Source: Symbiodinium natans (taxonomy: Eukaryota > Sar > Dinophyceae > Suessiales > Symbiodiniaceae). Taken from it: a DNA stretch of 64,000 bases. The notes under the pieces are model-generated. The model saw nothing but the letters and a program-made list of their open reading frames with translations, was not told where the DNA came from and made no database searches. The stretch's first letter is position 1; each line of letters opens with the position of its first letter. A program made the translations under genes and the position numbers. The DNA lies in assembly GCA_905221605.1 (NCBI GenBank), contig CAJNDS010002179.1, forward strand, positions 1,013,026 through 1,077,025, read 5' to 3'. Below are positions 20,250 to 32,119 of this stretch, piece by piece.

Positions 20250-23200
20250 AGTGGCCCAACTGAAGTCCAAGTTTCAGACGGCACCAAGACTCGCGACGAT
20301 CACGTTAACACAAAGCCCGAACTTGAACACATGGCTTCTCCATCCCCTCGCAGCTGCCCAACCTTGTGCTCGCGCTTGGGGCTCGCCGCCTCACGGGTCA
20401 ACCCTCGGCTTGGTGCACTACCGGCTCCCGTTACCCCTAAGCGACCTCCTCCTTTAACCATAGGACCTCGTGGTCCTCTTGGGCCACCCTCTCTCCCAAG
20501 GAGGGGCCACAGCCAGGTGTTGTGGTGGCCTGTGGGGGGGGATGGCGCTACCCCCACTGTCCCTTTCAGGATCCTCGGTGCGGCTTTGCCTGTCATGGCT
20601 CCGCCGGTCGGGACGGCGCCATCTCGGCGTGACTGTTTGAGAGGGGGAGATATGCTTATGCTCGTCTTGCTCTGGCTTGCCAGGGTGCTCGGTGGCATGG
20701 CCATGCTTTCTCAGTTGGCTAGGGATCTCCGCGATTCTTGCGGCTAAGGAGTTTTAGGATGACTCTGTGTCTTCTTGATTTTGGACGCCAGCCCCAGGGA
20801 CTTTGGTCGAATTTGTCTCTTCGTTAGTGCAGCTTTTGGCACCTCCTTCCTGATTCCTTGGGAAACCCGCCCATGCGCTGGGGCTCCTAGGAAAGGTGCG
20901 GATGGTAGGTTTGGGTGTGCCTGGGCATCGTCCGACTTGCACACCTGAGAGCCAGGCTTACCAGGCTTACGCCTTGCCCCAATCGTCTGTAGTCTGAGGA
21001 CTTGTGCTTCCGGGACATCCTGCCTCATCCCCTAAAGGGCTGCGGAGGGAAGGACTCCTTTGGAGGCCAAAACCCATCCTTGAGGCTTCTTCGACTTCGC
21101 CCCGGGAACCCCAACAAAAAGTTAGGATCCCTTTCTCGGCCCTTTTGCCCCCATACACCCTAAAAAGGACGGAGGTCGCTGAATCCCTTAACTCCCTAAA
21201 CTCCCTCAACTCCCCCTTTTGCAACGGGCTTTTAAGTCCGCCCGGCTTGAGGGTGCAACCACCCTAACCCCCCAACCCCGAAACCCTAAACCCTAAACCC
21301 CAGACCCTAAACCCCAAACCCCTAAACCCTAAACCCCAAACCCTAAACCCTAACCCCCCCCAAACCCCAAACCCGAACCCCCAAACCCTCGGCCTTGCTT
21401 CTGCTGCGCTTCGGGGAGGCCGATGATCGCACGAAGGCCTCAGCTTCCTGCGAGGGGGGGGGGAAGGGGGGGGGGAAGGGGGAGGGGGGGGAAGGGGGGG
21501 GGTTTAGGGTTTTTTTGCCACCCGCCTAGCTGACCCCCTCTGAGATCACTCCGCAGGGAACAATCGTGGTCTCTCGTGGTTTAGGGTTTAGGGCTTAGGA
21601 TTTAGGGTTTAGGGTTTAGGGTTTAGGGCGTGCCAGACGGGAGCGCGCTTTGGGAGCGCGCGGTAGTCTGCAGACCTACCCACCCCAAGACCGCCCACTT
21701 ACAACTCTCAAGGAGTTAAGACCTTTTATTTTTTTACAAAGCATCACATGAGTCAGCACTCACGCCCTTTCTGGGGATTTGCACAAGGTGCGTGGACCAG
21801 GCGCAAAGCTGCAGCAGACGGAAACGAGGCAGGGTCCGTGAAGACAGCTTGGGCTGGCGCGAAGGGGCTAAGGGATGGGCCAGGAACGGAGAAAGGCAGC
21901 GATGGCGCGAAGGGGCTCCAGCCAGGAAGAACACACAGTGAACAGCTTGGGTTGGGCAGAGCGCCACGGAAGCAGGGCTGGAGCCAGAGGGAGAGCGCCC
22001 CGAAACAGGACACAAACTGGTGCGCGGACAGCTTGGCTTGGCGCAAGGGGGTAAGATGACTCGAACAGGCCAGAGGCCAGGGCCAGAGCCGCAAAACTGG
22101 CGCACGGTCAGAGGATCAGGGTCAGGCCAGGGCCAGGGCCAGGGCCAGTGCCAGGGCCGGTCAGGGTCAGGCAGAGCCAGGGCCAGGGCCAGGGCCAGGG
22201 CCAGGAGACCAGGAGGCCAGGGCCAGGGCCAGAGGGCAGGGCCAGCCAGGGCCAGCACCGGGAGGGCCAGTACCAGCCAGGGCCAGGCCCAGGGCCAGGG
22301 CCAGGGCCCGGGCCAGGGCCAGGGGCCAGCCCAGGGCCAGGGCCAGGGCCAGGGCCAGGGCCAGGGCCAGGGCCAGGGCCAGGGCCAGGGCCAGGGCCAG
22401 GGCCAGGGCCAGGGCCAGGGCCAGGGCCAGGGCCAGGGCCAGGGCCAGGGCCAGGGCAGGGCCAGACACAGAACCAGGACCATTTTTGGCCAGAGCCCTG
22501 CCTGCCCCAACAAAACGGCCCCTGGTCCCCTCAGCCCAGCGGACGGGGGGTGAGGGACCAAGGGGTCTCAAGGGGCCGTCCCAGGGGGCCCTCCAATGCA
22601 GGACCCAACCAAATACGCGGATGATACAGGGATGATACAGTGACAACTGCTGACTCGGCCTGTGCCTGCCTGGAGGGTAAGCCAGCCTGGAGGCCAGCTC
22701 GGTCGCCCGCCTGGGGCTCCCTCGCAGGGTCTCACTGAGCGCTCGACCAGCGCCCGCCTACCCCAAAAGACCAGAGAGTGGGGTGGCGGGCGGGCTTGGG
22801 TTTCGGGTTAGGGTTTAGGGAAATGGGGTTTAGGGTTTAGGGCCGAGGGAGACAAATTGAAAACGGGAGTCGCAGGAGAACAGAAAATAAATGCAGGATA
22901 GAAGCATGGACCGATATGACACACGACAAAAAATATGGGATGATGTGATGATAGGTATGAAAACCTATACAGATACAACTATACCCAAGCATGCTACCCA
23001 ATAATATAATGACATGTGAAGAACATCATGGACCGCACTGCAGGTTGCCAAACGGTCCATCTTGAAAGCCTTGCCTGGCCGAAACCTCTCGTCAGTAGTA
23101 AGGTGTTGAGAATGCTCTCACTCAGGAAAAGAAAGTCAGATCACTTTTCGGAGGCAGGGGGGGGGGGGAGCCTCACGCGTTGCACAGTGGACTCTTCCTC
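20250..23200. other. Satellite-rich intergenic stretch
   Basis: Contains CCCTAAA-like tracts at about 21265-21380, G-rich purine runs at 21445-21505, TTTAGGG tracts at 21571-21628 and 22805-22845, and the hexamer array described separately. Open frames at 20.3-20.75 kb on both strands are Pro/Gly/Ser-rich and overlap; I could not support a gene. Confidence 0.6.
22109..22458. repeat. GGCCAG hexamer array
   Basis: Degenerate CCAGGG hexamers from about 22109 become nearly perfect from 22330 to 22456 (over 20 consecutive units). Because the unit length is divisible by three and lacks stops, several frames on both strands stay open (Gly-Gln, Gly-Pro, Trp-Pro, Ala-Leu repeats). These are not evidence of genes. 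Confidence 0.95.
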
Positions 23201-23276
23201 GGGATTCGGGTTGAGGCTCTGGCACTGTGATGTTCTGCGCTGCACGGCTTCGAACCAAGCGATCACACGTCCCCTC

Positions 23277-23853
23277 CTGCTCGCTGTGGAACCCTTTGAA
23301 GCGTGCCCCAGGAAAGCCAGCAACTTGCTCGCTGCAGTCCTGACATGGCAGAAGACCGATTCGGGTTTGGGATGGTTCGGGCTTGATGCAAAAAGGGCTC
23401 TCAGAAACCGAAGCCGCTATGCCCATTTTGTGAGTTAGGGGTTTTGTTTGGGAGAAGATGGTCAAGTCAAGCTGCCAAGCGCAAGCCAAAAGCCGCTTTT
23501 TGCATAGGCTTGCCAATCCCGGTATTGTAGTCTCCTCTTTTCTGAACCCAGACTCAGACCGCCAAGCCATTGCGCAGCCCAGCAGCACATGACCCTAAGC
23601 CCAAAACCGTAAGCAACCCGTTTACCCCCAATCTCCAAGCACTCCCGGCAAGTGCTAGCGGACAGGATAAGGGGGACCCTTGGGGATGTAGACCCTCTGA
23701 ATAAGGTCCCTGTTTAAGAGAGCCAGAAGAGGGTTAAGAAGGGTTCCCTTTTTAGGGGTTCCCCCTTATCCTACCTAGTGCGGCCACAGGTCCATCCATT
23801 TGCGGTAGACACCCGGAGCGCGGCCGCGCTGGACCGCGTAGAAGGCAAACCCC
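23277..23853 (-). CDS. Exons encoding an RNase H1-type hybrid-binding (caulimovirus VI-like) domain
   Basis: Exon 23793-23853 encodes GFAFYAVQRGRAPGVYRKWM and exon about 23277-23339 encodes DCSEQVAGFPGARFKGF. Joined in phase they give the compact fold FYAVxxGRxPGVYxxW...CxxQVxGFxGAxFKxF, the N-terminal RNA-DNA hybrid-binding domain of RNase H1, also found alone in other proteins. The junction uses a GA donor (ATG|GA, 23792-23791) and an AG|G acceptor. Upstream and downstream exons were not found; a frame at 24250-24450 (minus, SVAFINCEEARRGKVTMG) could belong to the same gene. No RNase H catalytic part is visible, so call only the domain. Confidence 0.65.
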
Positions 23854-24499
23854 CTGAGAGGCGCAGTGTAACCCCCAATCTTCCGTGAGTTCCAGTAGGG
23901 ATTGGGTTTAGGGTTTAGGGTTTGGGGTGATTGCTGGGAGCTTGAGGGGATCCCCTTTGGTTCAGTCCTTGCTTGAGCAACACCTGGCTGATAGATTGGC
24001 ATACAAACAGCAACGTAGAAAGGAGAGAAAAAGGAGGATGCAAAACTAGATGACAGATTGTGGCGGCCTGTGAGTGGCTGAGTGTTGCGCCTTGCCATGC
24101 CCCTTTGAATCGTGCGTAGCCCAGCTTGCTTTGTAACAAGTTCCATGTGCATTACTATACATCATTTGCCTAGACAGAGCGTTTGTCGAAGGCCTTTCCC
24201 AGCTGACTTCAGGAGTCTGGGTGGGTGTTTAGGGTTTAGGGCTTAGGGTTTAGTACTTAAGGGATATTGGGGCCTCTGAAACGGCTGTGTATGGAGGGCT
24301 TCTGGACATGCATGGCTCAAAGAATGCGGAGAGCATCGGGATAAAATCAGAACTGCCAAGCGGCTGCTTCGCGCCCATGGTGACCTTGCCCCGGCGCGCT
24401 TCCTCGCAATTTATGAAGGCAACACTTCCGAGACATCTCTGAGTCCCCATGAGAAGCGGGGGCTTCCCAAAACCAGGGTGCCGAGCCGATTTTGAGGCT

Positions 24500-26150
24500 C
24501 AGGACATGTTGTCTAACTCTAAGTTCAACAGCCCCCCAAGTTCCACGCTCTCTAGAGATCCCCCCTGAAGCCCGAGGCTTCAGACTCCTCCACCATCCTT
24601 TGACCAGCCAAGCCTCTCTCCCCCCAACCAAAACACAGGGGGTGTCCCTTTCTGGGGTCCCCCTATATGTAAGGCTCTGCACTAGCATGGGGTCCCCAAA
24701 ACAAAAAGAAGGACCATAATTCAGAGGACCTCCCCCCTTGGGATGTCCTCCCTCGTACTAACAGTCCTTAATGGGGATGATAAGGACTGTTAGCACAAGA
24801 GGGAACATCTTAACATGAACCCGAAATTTAAATCCTAAACCCTAAACCCTAACCCCTAGAGATAGCGCCGAGTAAACCCTAACCCCTAAGGAACTGTTAG
24901 TAAAAGGGGGGAACATCCCAAACATCCCCAAACACAACCCTAAACCCTAAACCCTAAACCCTAAACCCTAAACCCTAAACCCTAAACCCTAAACCCTAAA
25001 CCCTAAACCCTAAACCCTAAACACAAAGACCAAAAAAGGCCGAGACTCGAAGCAGCCGAGAACAGCCGGCAAAGCGAGCCGGGGGAGTCGACTGCAAAGG
25101 TCAGGGTGCTCCTGTGGTTTCCGTGTTCACGGTTTAGGGTTTAGGGTTTAGGGTTACTTAGGGTTTAGGGTTTAGGGTTTAGGGTTTAGGGTTTAGGGTT
25201 TAGGGTTTAGGGTTTAGGGTTTAGGGTTTAGGGTTTAGGGTTTAGGGTTAGGGTTTGGGGTTTAGGGCTTAGGGCTTAGGGCGTTTTTGAGTTTAGGGTT
25301 TAGGGTTTTTTCCAGTGGTTTCGGATGTTCGGCTCTCACACTAGCAACTGCTGGCAAGGAGCGGTTTCGGAATTTAAGGTCTACGGGCTAATCGCTCACA
25401 CTCGGACAAGCCGGGCTTAGGGTTCAGGGTTTCGGGTTTCGGATTTCGGGTTTCGGGCTTTAGTTGGGCTCGAGCTGATCTTCTCGGAGATTCTAAGCTC
25501 TCAGCTTAGGTTGGATTTCGGGCTTTCGCTGCTGCCTGCGGCTTTTACTCCGGATTGCTTGCCGGCATCGTGTAAGTTGTAAGCCAGGTTCTCCGAAACC
25601 CTCCTCACACCAAACCACAACCCTGCCTCCCCTTAAGCCATTGTGCGCCCTTAGTTTGGGGCAACCTCCGAACCTCGCGGAAGGTCCCGTGAAGCGCTGT
25701 CCGCGGCACCGCAGCCGATCCTCCAGGTTTCAACGCATGCGGATGGGGTGCCTAAACCCTAAACCCTAAACCCTGGGCACATGGGCCGCCCTTAGGGCTG
25801 CGTTTAGCGTGGAGCGGGTAACCCAAGCCTACAGCCCAAACCACACAAAAACAGACAAGCATTCCGCATTCCTGATCTGACCCCGGTGCAATCCCATGTC
25901 TCAAGATCCTGCCGCACGGAAAAAAACAGCAATGCAGCACGGAGCATCCCACTTAGCATCTGTGCCCTTCGCCTGAATGGATTCATATGCCGAAAAGCAA
26001 TAGAGGCCGATAACCCTACTGATCACCGTGTTTTCCTAGCGGCCAGGTCCCAGTAAGTGGCAAGGGAAGCGGATTCAGACGTTGCGATGGAAACCAAACG
26101 ATGCCGTAGAGCCATAGGCTTAAGGACGAGCTTGTTCACAAGCCCAAGGC
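24500..26150. repeat. Long telomere-like arrays, both orientations
   Basis: CCCTAAA tract at 24937-25022 (about 12 perfect units) and TTTAGGG tracts at 25131-25165 and 25166-25262 (about 14 units), separated by about 110 bp and facing each other. Smaller tracts lie at 24833-24860 and 25744-25775. These two arrays are the largest in the window. They are internal, with unique sequence on both sides, so not a chromosome end. No gene was recognised from 24.5 to 26.2 kb. Confidence 0.9.
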
Positions 26151-26345
26151 CCGGAAACATCACCTAAACTTCCAGTCTAGGGCGAAGGCCCAACCCTTCC
26201 GCATCCCCTGAACTTGTCACACAAGACGGCGCTTGAAAATTGTCGAGTTCTGTGCGCCGCGCGCCTGGGACTGAAAAGTCTGCGGCTTGAGCTGTACAAC
26301 TTCGAGAGCACCTTTTGGTGCCTTCGCTCTTCACGGCCACCCACT

Positions 26346-27566
26346 TCACTCCACGTCCTCCAGGGCTGCGCTTGGATTCTGAGACCGGCTTCGCAGCACG
26401 GCCGCTGCCAGCAGGGCCAAGGCAGCAAAGGCAGCACAGCCCAGGGCCAGCGAGCCCGGGGCCGACGCAGCCGCGGACGTGCGGAGGCGCGGCAGCGTGG
26501 CGTCGCTCAAGCGCTGGATGGGTAAGCTTTGTGCCGGACACTTCTCCTGCAAGCACTTCTTGGCCGGTGCCAGGTCGACACCGCCATCAAGATACTGCTT
26601 CTCAACGTAGGCAACATCCGTGGCGGCACAGTCCAGGTGCACGTTCTCACAGCCCACGGTCTCAATAAGCCGGGCGGTGGCCCACATGCAAATGCCTGGC
26701 ACAACCCCAGGACCCAGGACCCGAGCATCCCAGTGACCCCTAAGAAGTTGCACAAAGCTCAGCATTGAAATTTGACATGCTCCCCCCCCTAATGCCCTAA
26801 TGCTACTAGCAACAGTCCCGTCCTTTATAGGGGTTCTAGTACCCCTACCCCCCCCCCCCCTATTTTTGGAATCCCATGTAAGGATCCCAAAGCATGAATC
26901 AAGCCCCGAGGTGCACCAGCTGTCCCCATGGTTGGCCCGGATCTCGTCGTCCCACTGGAAGGCCTCCTGGCCGGTGATCTGCCAGAAGTTGCCCTTTGCA
27001 GGGAGCCCCCAGACTGCTCCGGACTTAACTGCCCAGAAATTCCTAGGGTAACTAGAGGTTGGGCATTTTTTATAGGCATCCTGGTACCCAAAAAAAGGTG
27101 TGAAAGGTTACCCTACTCTCTACTACTCCGACCAATACCCCAAAAAAGGTGTTTTTCAGGCTACCCTACGCTACTGCTTCTCTACTACTCCGACCTTCTG
27201 GCCCCAGTCCAGAGGCTGCCCCTGGCCATCAAGGAGCGTGGCGCAGACCCGATGCGTGGGGTCGTGGTTGCACTTGAAGTCCCCATATCGGGAGCCTCGT
27301 GTGAGGGCGCACGAGGTCCGAGGAAGTAACTCTACGACTGCACTGCCTGCCCGGGGCCTTCTCTGCACCCTTGCAGAAACGACCCTAAACCCTACACCCT
27401 AAACCCTAATTATCCCTAATTAAACCCTAAAAACACTTAACCCTGAACCCTAAAGCCACAGGAGTCCTAGGAAGCTTGGTGCAGGGGAGCCTTCACCCGG
27501 GCAAACGGCGACATCTGCAGCCACCGCCACACCGGCCATGCAAGAGAACGCCACAAGGCGCGCCAT
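26346..27566 (-). CDS. Cys-rich secreted protein with C-terminal membrane anchor, unknown function
   Basis: Four exons fit in phase. The first (ATG at 27566) encodes a signal peptide, MARLVAFSCMAGVAVAADVA. An exon ending at 27195 encodes YGDFKCNHDPTHRVCATLL and PLDWGQK. Exon 26915-26993 encodes GNFWQITGQEAFQWDDEIR. Exon 26346-26695 starts ICMWATARLIETVGCENVHL, has more Cys residues, and ends in a hydrophobic anchor (ALGCAAFAALALLAAAVL) and a short RS-rich tail. Donors: GT after 27195 and GC after 26915, which makes the codon for Cys in SWCICMW. A telomere-like tract fills the first intron (27381-27450). The GD...C...HxVCA and WC.C patterns recall the DUF2237 family, but I am not sure. Likely enters the secretory path and stays membrane-bound. 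Confidence 0.6.
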
Positions 27567-27879
27567 GAGCACCCGGCGAGAGGAAGGAGGAAGGGGGGTA
27601 ACACGGGTAGCACTGGGGCTGCGGCTAAGGTGCCCGAACCTGAAAGCCTCAGATATACGAGCGCAGCGGAGGGCAGCTTCTTCACAAGCTTCGGTGCACA
27701 GGGTCGCTGAGGGAGTGTGGGGTGGAGCTATACTCCCCTTGGAACCTCAATAAAAATAGTATGTTTAATATCCCCTTGAGTCTTATGTAAACAAAAGTAA
27801 AAGAACAATTCCCAAGAGGGATATAGGGAGTGGTAGCGGCCAGGGCCTCCGTGCGCGAGATGTGCGAGGCCGCGAAGAT

Positions 27880-29750
27880 GGACGGGAAGCCGGGACAGCC
27901 GCATCGCCATCGGGCCCCGGGGTTCAGCCTACCCCTAAACCCTAAACCCTAAACCCGAAACCCTAAACCCTAAACTCTACCCGCCGAAGACAAGCCAGAA
28001 AGGATGTGGTCATAGAATTCAACGATTCAACATTAACCAAACTATGAAATATGCTCATGAAATGATAGCAGTTTCCAGGCAGGAATCAGGATGTGACGGT
28101 GTGACGATCGCGGCCGAAGCCCGCAGCATAAAAGCACTTCGGGTCCTACACCTCCGTCGCAGTTCGTCCCATTACCACGTACTCTCTTTAGTGTCGCCCT
28201 GGCAAAATCACGCACCACCCACAGCGATTCAAGCTTTACCCCTACCAAGACGCAACCAACTCGTCCGAGCTCAGCACGCCCGTTGATGGGAGGACTGCTG
28301 ATCGTGGGCACGTTTCTCCCGCCTGCCGGACTCCGCACCCGGGTGAGGTACTTTGAGCTTGGAGGTCTTCTCGGCTGCCGCAGTAGGCAGCGGGTTCCAA
28401 AACAATTCTTCTGCAGACCCCTCCTTTGTTCATGGTCGTTTGGACGGAAGGCGATCTCAGCCCTTGAGCCCTGAACTTCTACCGTGCAGCCCTCAGATTT
28501 ATGAGAACCTCAAGAGCTGATGGAAAAAAACCGGGTTTCTCTATGCCATTCTGCTGAGAGAACCCCAACCCACCCCCCAGACCCTAGACCCTAGACCCTA
28601 AACCCTAAACCCTAAACCCTAAACCCTAAACCCTAAACCCGAAACCCTAAACCCTAAACCCTGTGGGCGCCTTGTGGCTGGGGATGTACCTGGGGCCAAC
28701 GAGCTTTGAGGACCCTGAGCCGCTCCTTTGGGGCTTTGGGCCACTGTAATTTCCTTCTTCAAACTAGGGCAGGCTTAGGGTTTAGGGTTTAGGGTTTAGG
28801 GTTTAGGGTGTAGGGTGTAGGGTTTAGGGTTTAGGGTTTAGGGTTAAGAGTGTTCCGTGTTCCTCTGGGCTCTCTCCAGAAAAGAGAACAGAATTCAAAC
28901 TCGAGCACTCCAGCCATTTATGCTTCTTGCACCTCCACAGAAAATGTATAAGACGCTTCTGGGTCATAGGGCTTCTTGGTCTAGAAGGCTCCCTGCAAAA
29001 GGCTCCAGGTTCCGGGTTTGAGGAGTTTTTGCGCGAGTTCGGAGTTCAGTGCATTAGAGGCTTCTGAGGGTCTTGCTTTTGAGGGTTTCTGCAAGCACTC
29101 TCGGCAGCAGCAGGCTTAACGCTAGTGCTTTTGAGGGTTTAGGGGTTAAGGTTTTGTTCTTCAGGGCTGAGGGGATCAGAGTCAGCGGGAGGACGGGCTG
29201 AGATGGATTTAGGGCCCAGGGTCGAGGTTTGGTCCTGCAGCGTTTGCACAACGCGTGCCGCTTGGTGTGTCAGCTTGAGGGTTTCGGGTTGAGGGTTGGG
29301 GCTTCCATGGCTTCCTCGACTCCGACACCACCTAAACTCCCTCCTACCGGTTCTGAGCAGAGGGACATCGTCCCTCTTAAGAAGACAACGGCCCCTCACC
29401 TCCTCCCAAAGGCCCAACTAAGAGCATGGGGGCCCGGGCGGTCCGAAGGCTCATGCCCAAGGGATCCGGCTCCTCATCCTCGCGGCATGCCATGGATCAA
29501 GGCCATAGCATTGCTGTTTACTTCTCTATGCTGAAATCTGATTTGTGATATTATATCATTTTACTTTGTACTTTTTTATGGATTTAGAGAAGGTATTCAG
29601 GATTCAAGTTGTGAGCTTGACTGCAGCTCTAGCGGCTCCAGCCTGCTGGACGCAACTTCCCCAGCTGGAACAGCAACCGATGTGTCTTTTCGCTGGCTCA
29701 AGACAAGCCAGAGGGCAGTCTGCCAGAGAGTCCGCTAGGAGATGAAAGGT
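27880..29750. repeat. Telomere-like tracts and unassigned sequence
   Basis: CCCTAAA tracts at 27932-27976 and 28577-28662 and a TTTAGGG tract at 28776-28848, with degenerate ones near 29130. A minus-strand frame at about 28285-28410 (ELFWNPLPTAAAEKTSKLK) has a plausible acceptor and coding look but no known domain. Otherwise nothing recognised. Confidence 0.7.
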
Positions 29751-29860
29751 GAGGCTGCCAAGTGGCAGTGGGAGGTTGCTTGAAGGCTGTTGTGTTGGGG
29801 GGACAGGGAGCAATGCTGGGCACTCCATGTGGTGACCATGGTGACCATGTTGACCATGCG

Positions 29861-32113
29861 TCACACGCCCCGGCAGCTGACCTTGGCAGAGGTCTCCAGT
29901 GCGGAAAGCAAAGCCTCGAACTTCAGCACTCCGTTCTTTGGAGTCCTGCAGTCACGGCATGTCACAAAGCTATAGCGCCCGCCGAACATCTTCGTGAGGG
30001 AGCAAGTCTCGGAAGGCCCACCTGGCGAAGTCTCAAGACGAGAGCAACCCACCCTCTCTGCCAAACTTACCTGTGACTTTAGAAACAAGCCTGCAAAAAA
30101 CAGGAGGGCTCCCAAAGAGGTACCGTTTGGCACAGAACACCTATCGGCATGATCTCCACGATCCGTTGCTGCAGGGCCTCGTTGAGCCACCGGGCCGCGT
30201 TCCAAGCGGCCCCACCATGCGCGGCAATGATCGTGTTCGCGAGGCGGATCAAGAACACTTGGTCCAGGTAAGGGACAGGCCCCACGTTCACATATAGCAC
30301 CGTGTGCTGGGGGTATCGCTTTGACAGCTGAGTTGCAAGGTCCAGGCCATTCGAGACGCCGCGATTCTTCCGGCAGTCGTCGGAAGGGAAGGAAACACCA
30401 TGGCAAGTACGGGGTATTCTCGACAGCCACAAGTAGAAATTCGACTGCTCGGCATCGATTTTGCACGCTTTCGCGTTGAAGAGATGCAGAGAGTACTCCG
30501 CCGAAACCTTCTGCAGGAAGCTGCAGGCATCACCGTAGCGCTCCGGATCACGCCGCCACTCCGACTCGAAGAATGGAATGGCCGCCTGAGGGTCAGGGTC
30601 AAGGCTCCTGCAAGTGTGATGGGCCTCCCTTTGAGATCACATGAAACATAACCCTTTTGCACCAACCCTAAATAAACCCTAAACCCTAAACCCAACAAGA
30701 GACTTCCCAAGACACCATTTGATGGCCAAGCAGTATGGGATTTCGCCCTTCGCAGAGGCCCGGTTGATTGAACCTCGTCCAGTGAGGCCCAGTCATTCCA
30801 GCAGGGCCAGTCACCAAAGTCCCCACGGGCTGCACATAGGCCTCTGACTTCAGGCTCAAAGTCGGAAACTCAGGCATGTGAGAAGCGGTGATGACCTCTG
30901 AAGCAAGCGCTTTCCAATCTTCGAAAAAATGAGGTCGACCTGGGTTGCGCGCTCCGTATCTGGAGGTCCCAAAGCCAATGTAGAGGACCACTCTGGTGTC
31001 TTCGCGGCCGAAGGTTGTGGGCAGCATATGCTGCACGATGAACAGGTTGTCTTGGTCAGCTTGGCAATGGCCGGGATTGCCAGTGTTGCAATCGCCCGTG
31101 GACAAGAACGTCAGGCCTTCCCGAGTCGTGGCATTCTTTCGGGCTTTCCACTGTAGGGACGCGACGACGTGGTCGGCAAGATCCGCGTTGCCAGGGATGC
31201 TCTCCACGATTGTGATCGCCTTGCTCAACTGCTTGGCTCCGAGCTCCCTTCGAATGTCTAGGTTAAGCAACGGATGTTTTGGAGAGAGCTCATTGAACAA
31301 GAGCCTGCGATCCACCTCTTTCTGCAGGAAGCATTGGGCGACCCAACGCAAAGTGCCTTGCGGAGCCAATAGTTCCACGATGTTGTGGAACTCGCACACG
31401 TAGACTTTGGGCGAGGGGAGTTGGCGGACGCAAGTTATTTTGGAAACCCCGCCGCTGCAGAGCGTAATGCTGCGCGCTTGCAGCTTCTTCCAGCGATGCA
31501 TTCCCAAGTGCTCTTCCTCGCATTGCCGGAATGGTGGCAATGTCTGTGCCGTGAACCGAAACCGATCGGAAGGTCCCAGTGGCTGCCACGACACCGCAGG
31601 CACCCGCACCCGGGCATCCCCTCCGATCGCGCTAGGCTCGTCCACCAGTGGCCTCTGAGTCGTCGTTGCGGAGCTTGGGTTGACATGCTCCACCGGCTCA
31701 CTCGGGCGGCCATTCTCGCCCAACATATCCGGCAGCACAAACTCGATTTGTGTAGTGGTGAGAGTGGTGGCAGTGGTAGCAGCGGCAGTAGTGGTAGGAG
31801 CGGTGGCAGTGGTAAGCGTGGCGACAGCGGTGGCGTCTGTAAAAGGGTCCACGGACCCAACGGAGGTTGGGGGAGGGCTTCTTCCTGGCAGTGGGTCACC
31901 TGGGCCGGGTGATTGAACCCACGAGCCCATGGTCGCACCAGTGGTTGTGATGGGGCTAAAGCGGCTAAACTGTGCCTCTGGAGCAGGGGCCGCAGTTGGT
32001 GCAAGGAACTTCTGTCGGATGGAGGGGCGGAATGTGGAGGACAAGAAGTACGCGCAGACAAAAGCCTCGGGCCCGTTAGGAACCAAACCCCGGTTGAACC
32101 TTCTGGCGCCCAT
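29861..32113 (-). CDS. GT61-type glycosyltransferase, copy A
   Basis: Three exons: 30716 to about 32113; 30141-30585; and about 29861-30021. Exon 1 begins with a Thr/Ala-rich low-complexity stretch, then a conserved region (QTLPPFRQCEEE, LSTGDC, VVLYIGFG, PVGTLVTGPAGMTGPHW). Exon 2 carries NTIIAAHGGAAWNAARWLN followed by RIVEI, matching the C-terminal signature of family-61 glycosyltransferases (EOGT, plant xylosyltransferases), which bind a nucleotide sugar in the Golgi or ER. Exon 3 has a CRDCRTP pair of cysteines. Intron 1 uses a GT donor (30715-30714) and contains CCCTAAA repeats. The ATG at 32113 may not be the true start: an acceptor-like AG precedes it and the paralogue has no ATG there, so a 5' exon with a membrane anchor is expected. 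Confidence 0.6.
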
Positions 32114-32119
32114 CTGACG

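Noticed and set aside
21734-22646. Open frames of 140-275 codons (Trp-Pro, Gly-Gln, Gly-Pro and Ala-Leu repeats)
   Set aside because: All span the stop-free GGCCAG hexamer array; no conserved sequence outside the repeat.
24937-25262. True chromosome end
   Set aside because: The arrays are internal, face each other and are flanked by ordinary sequence and genes on both sides.
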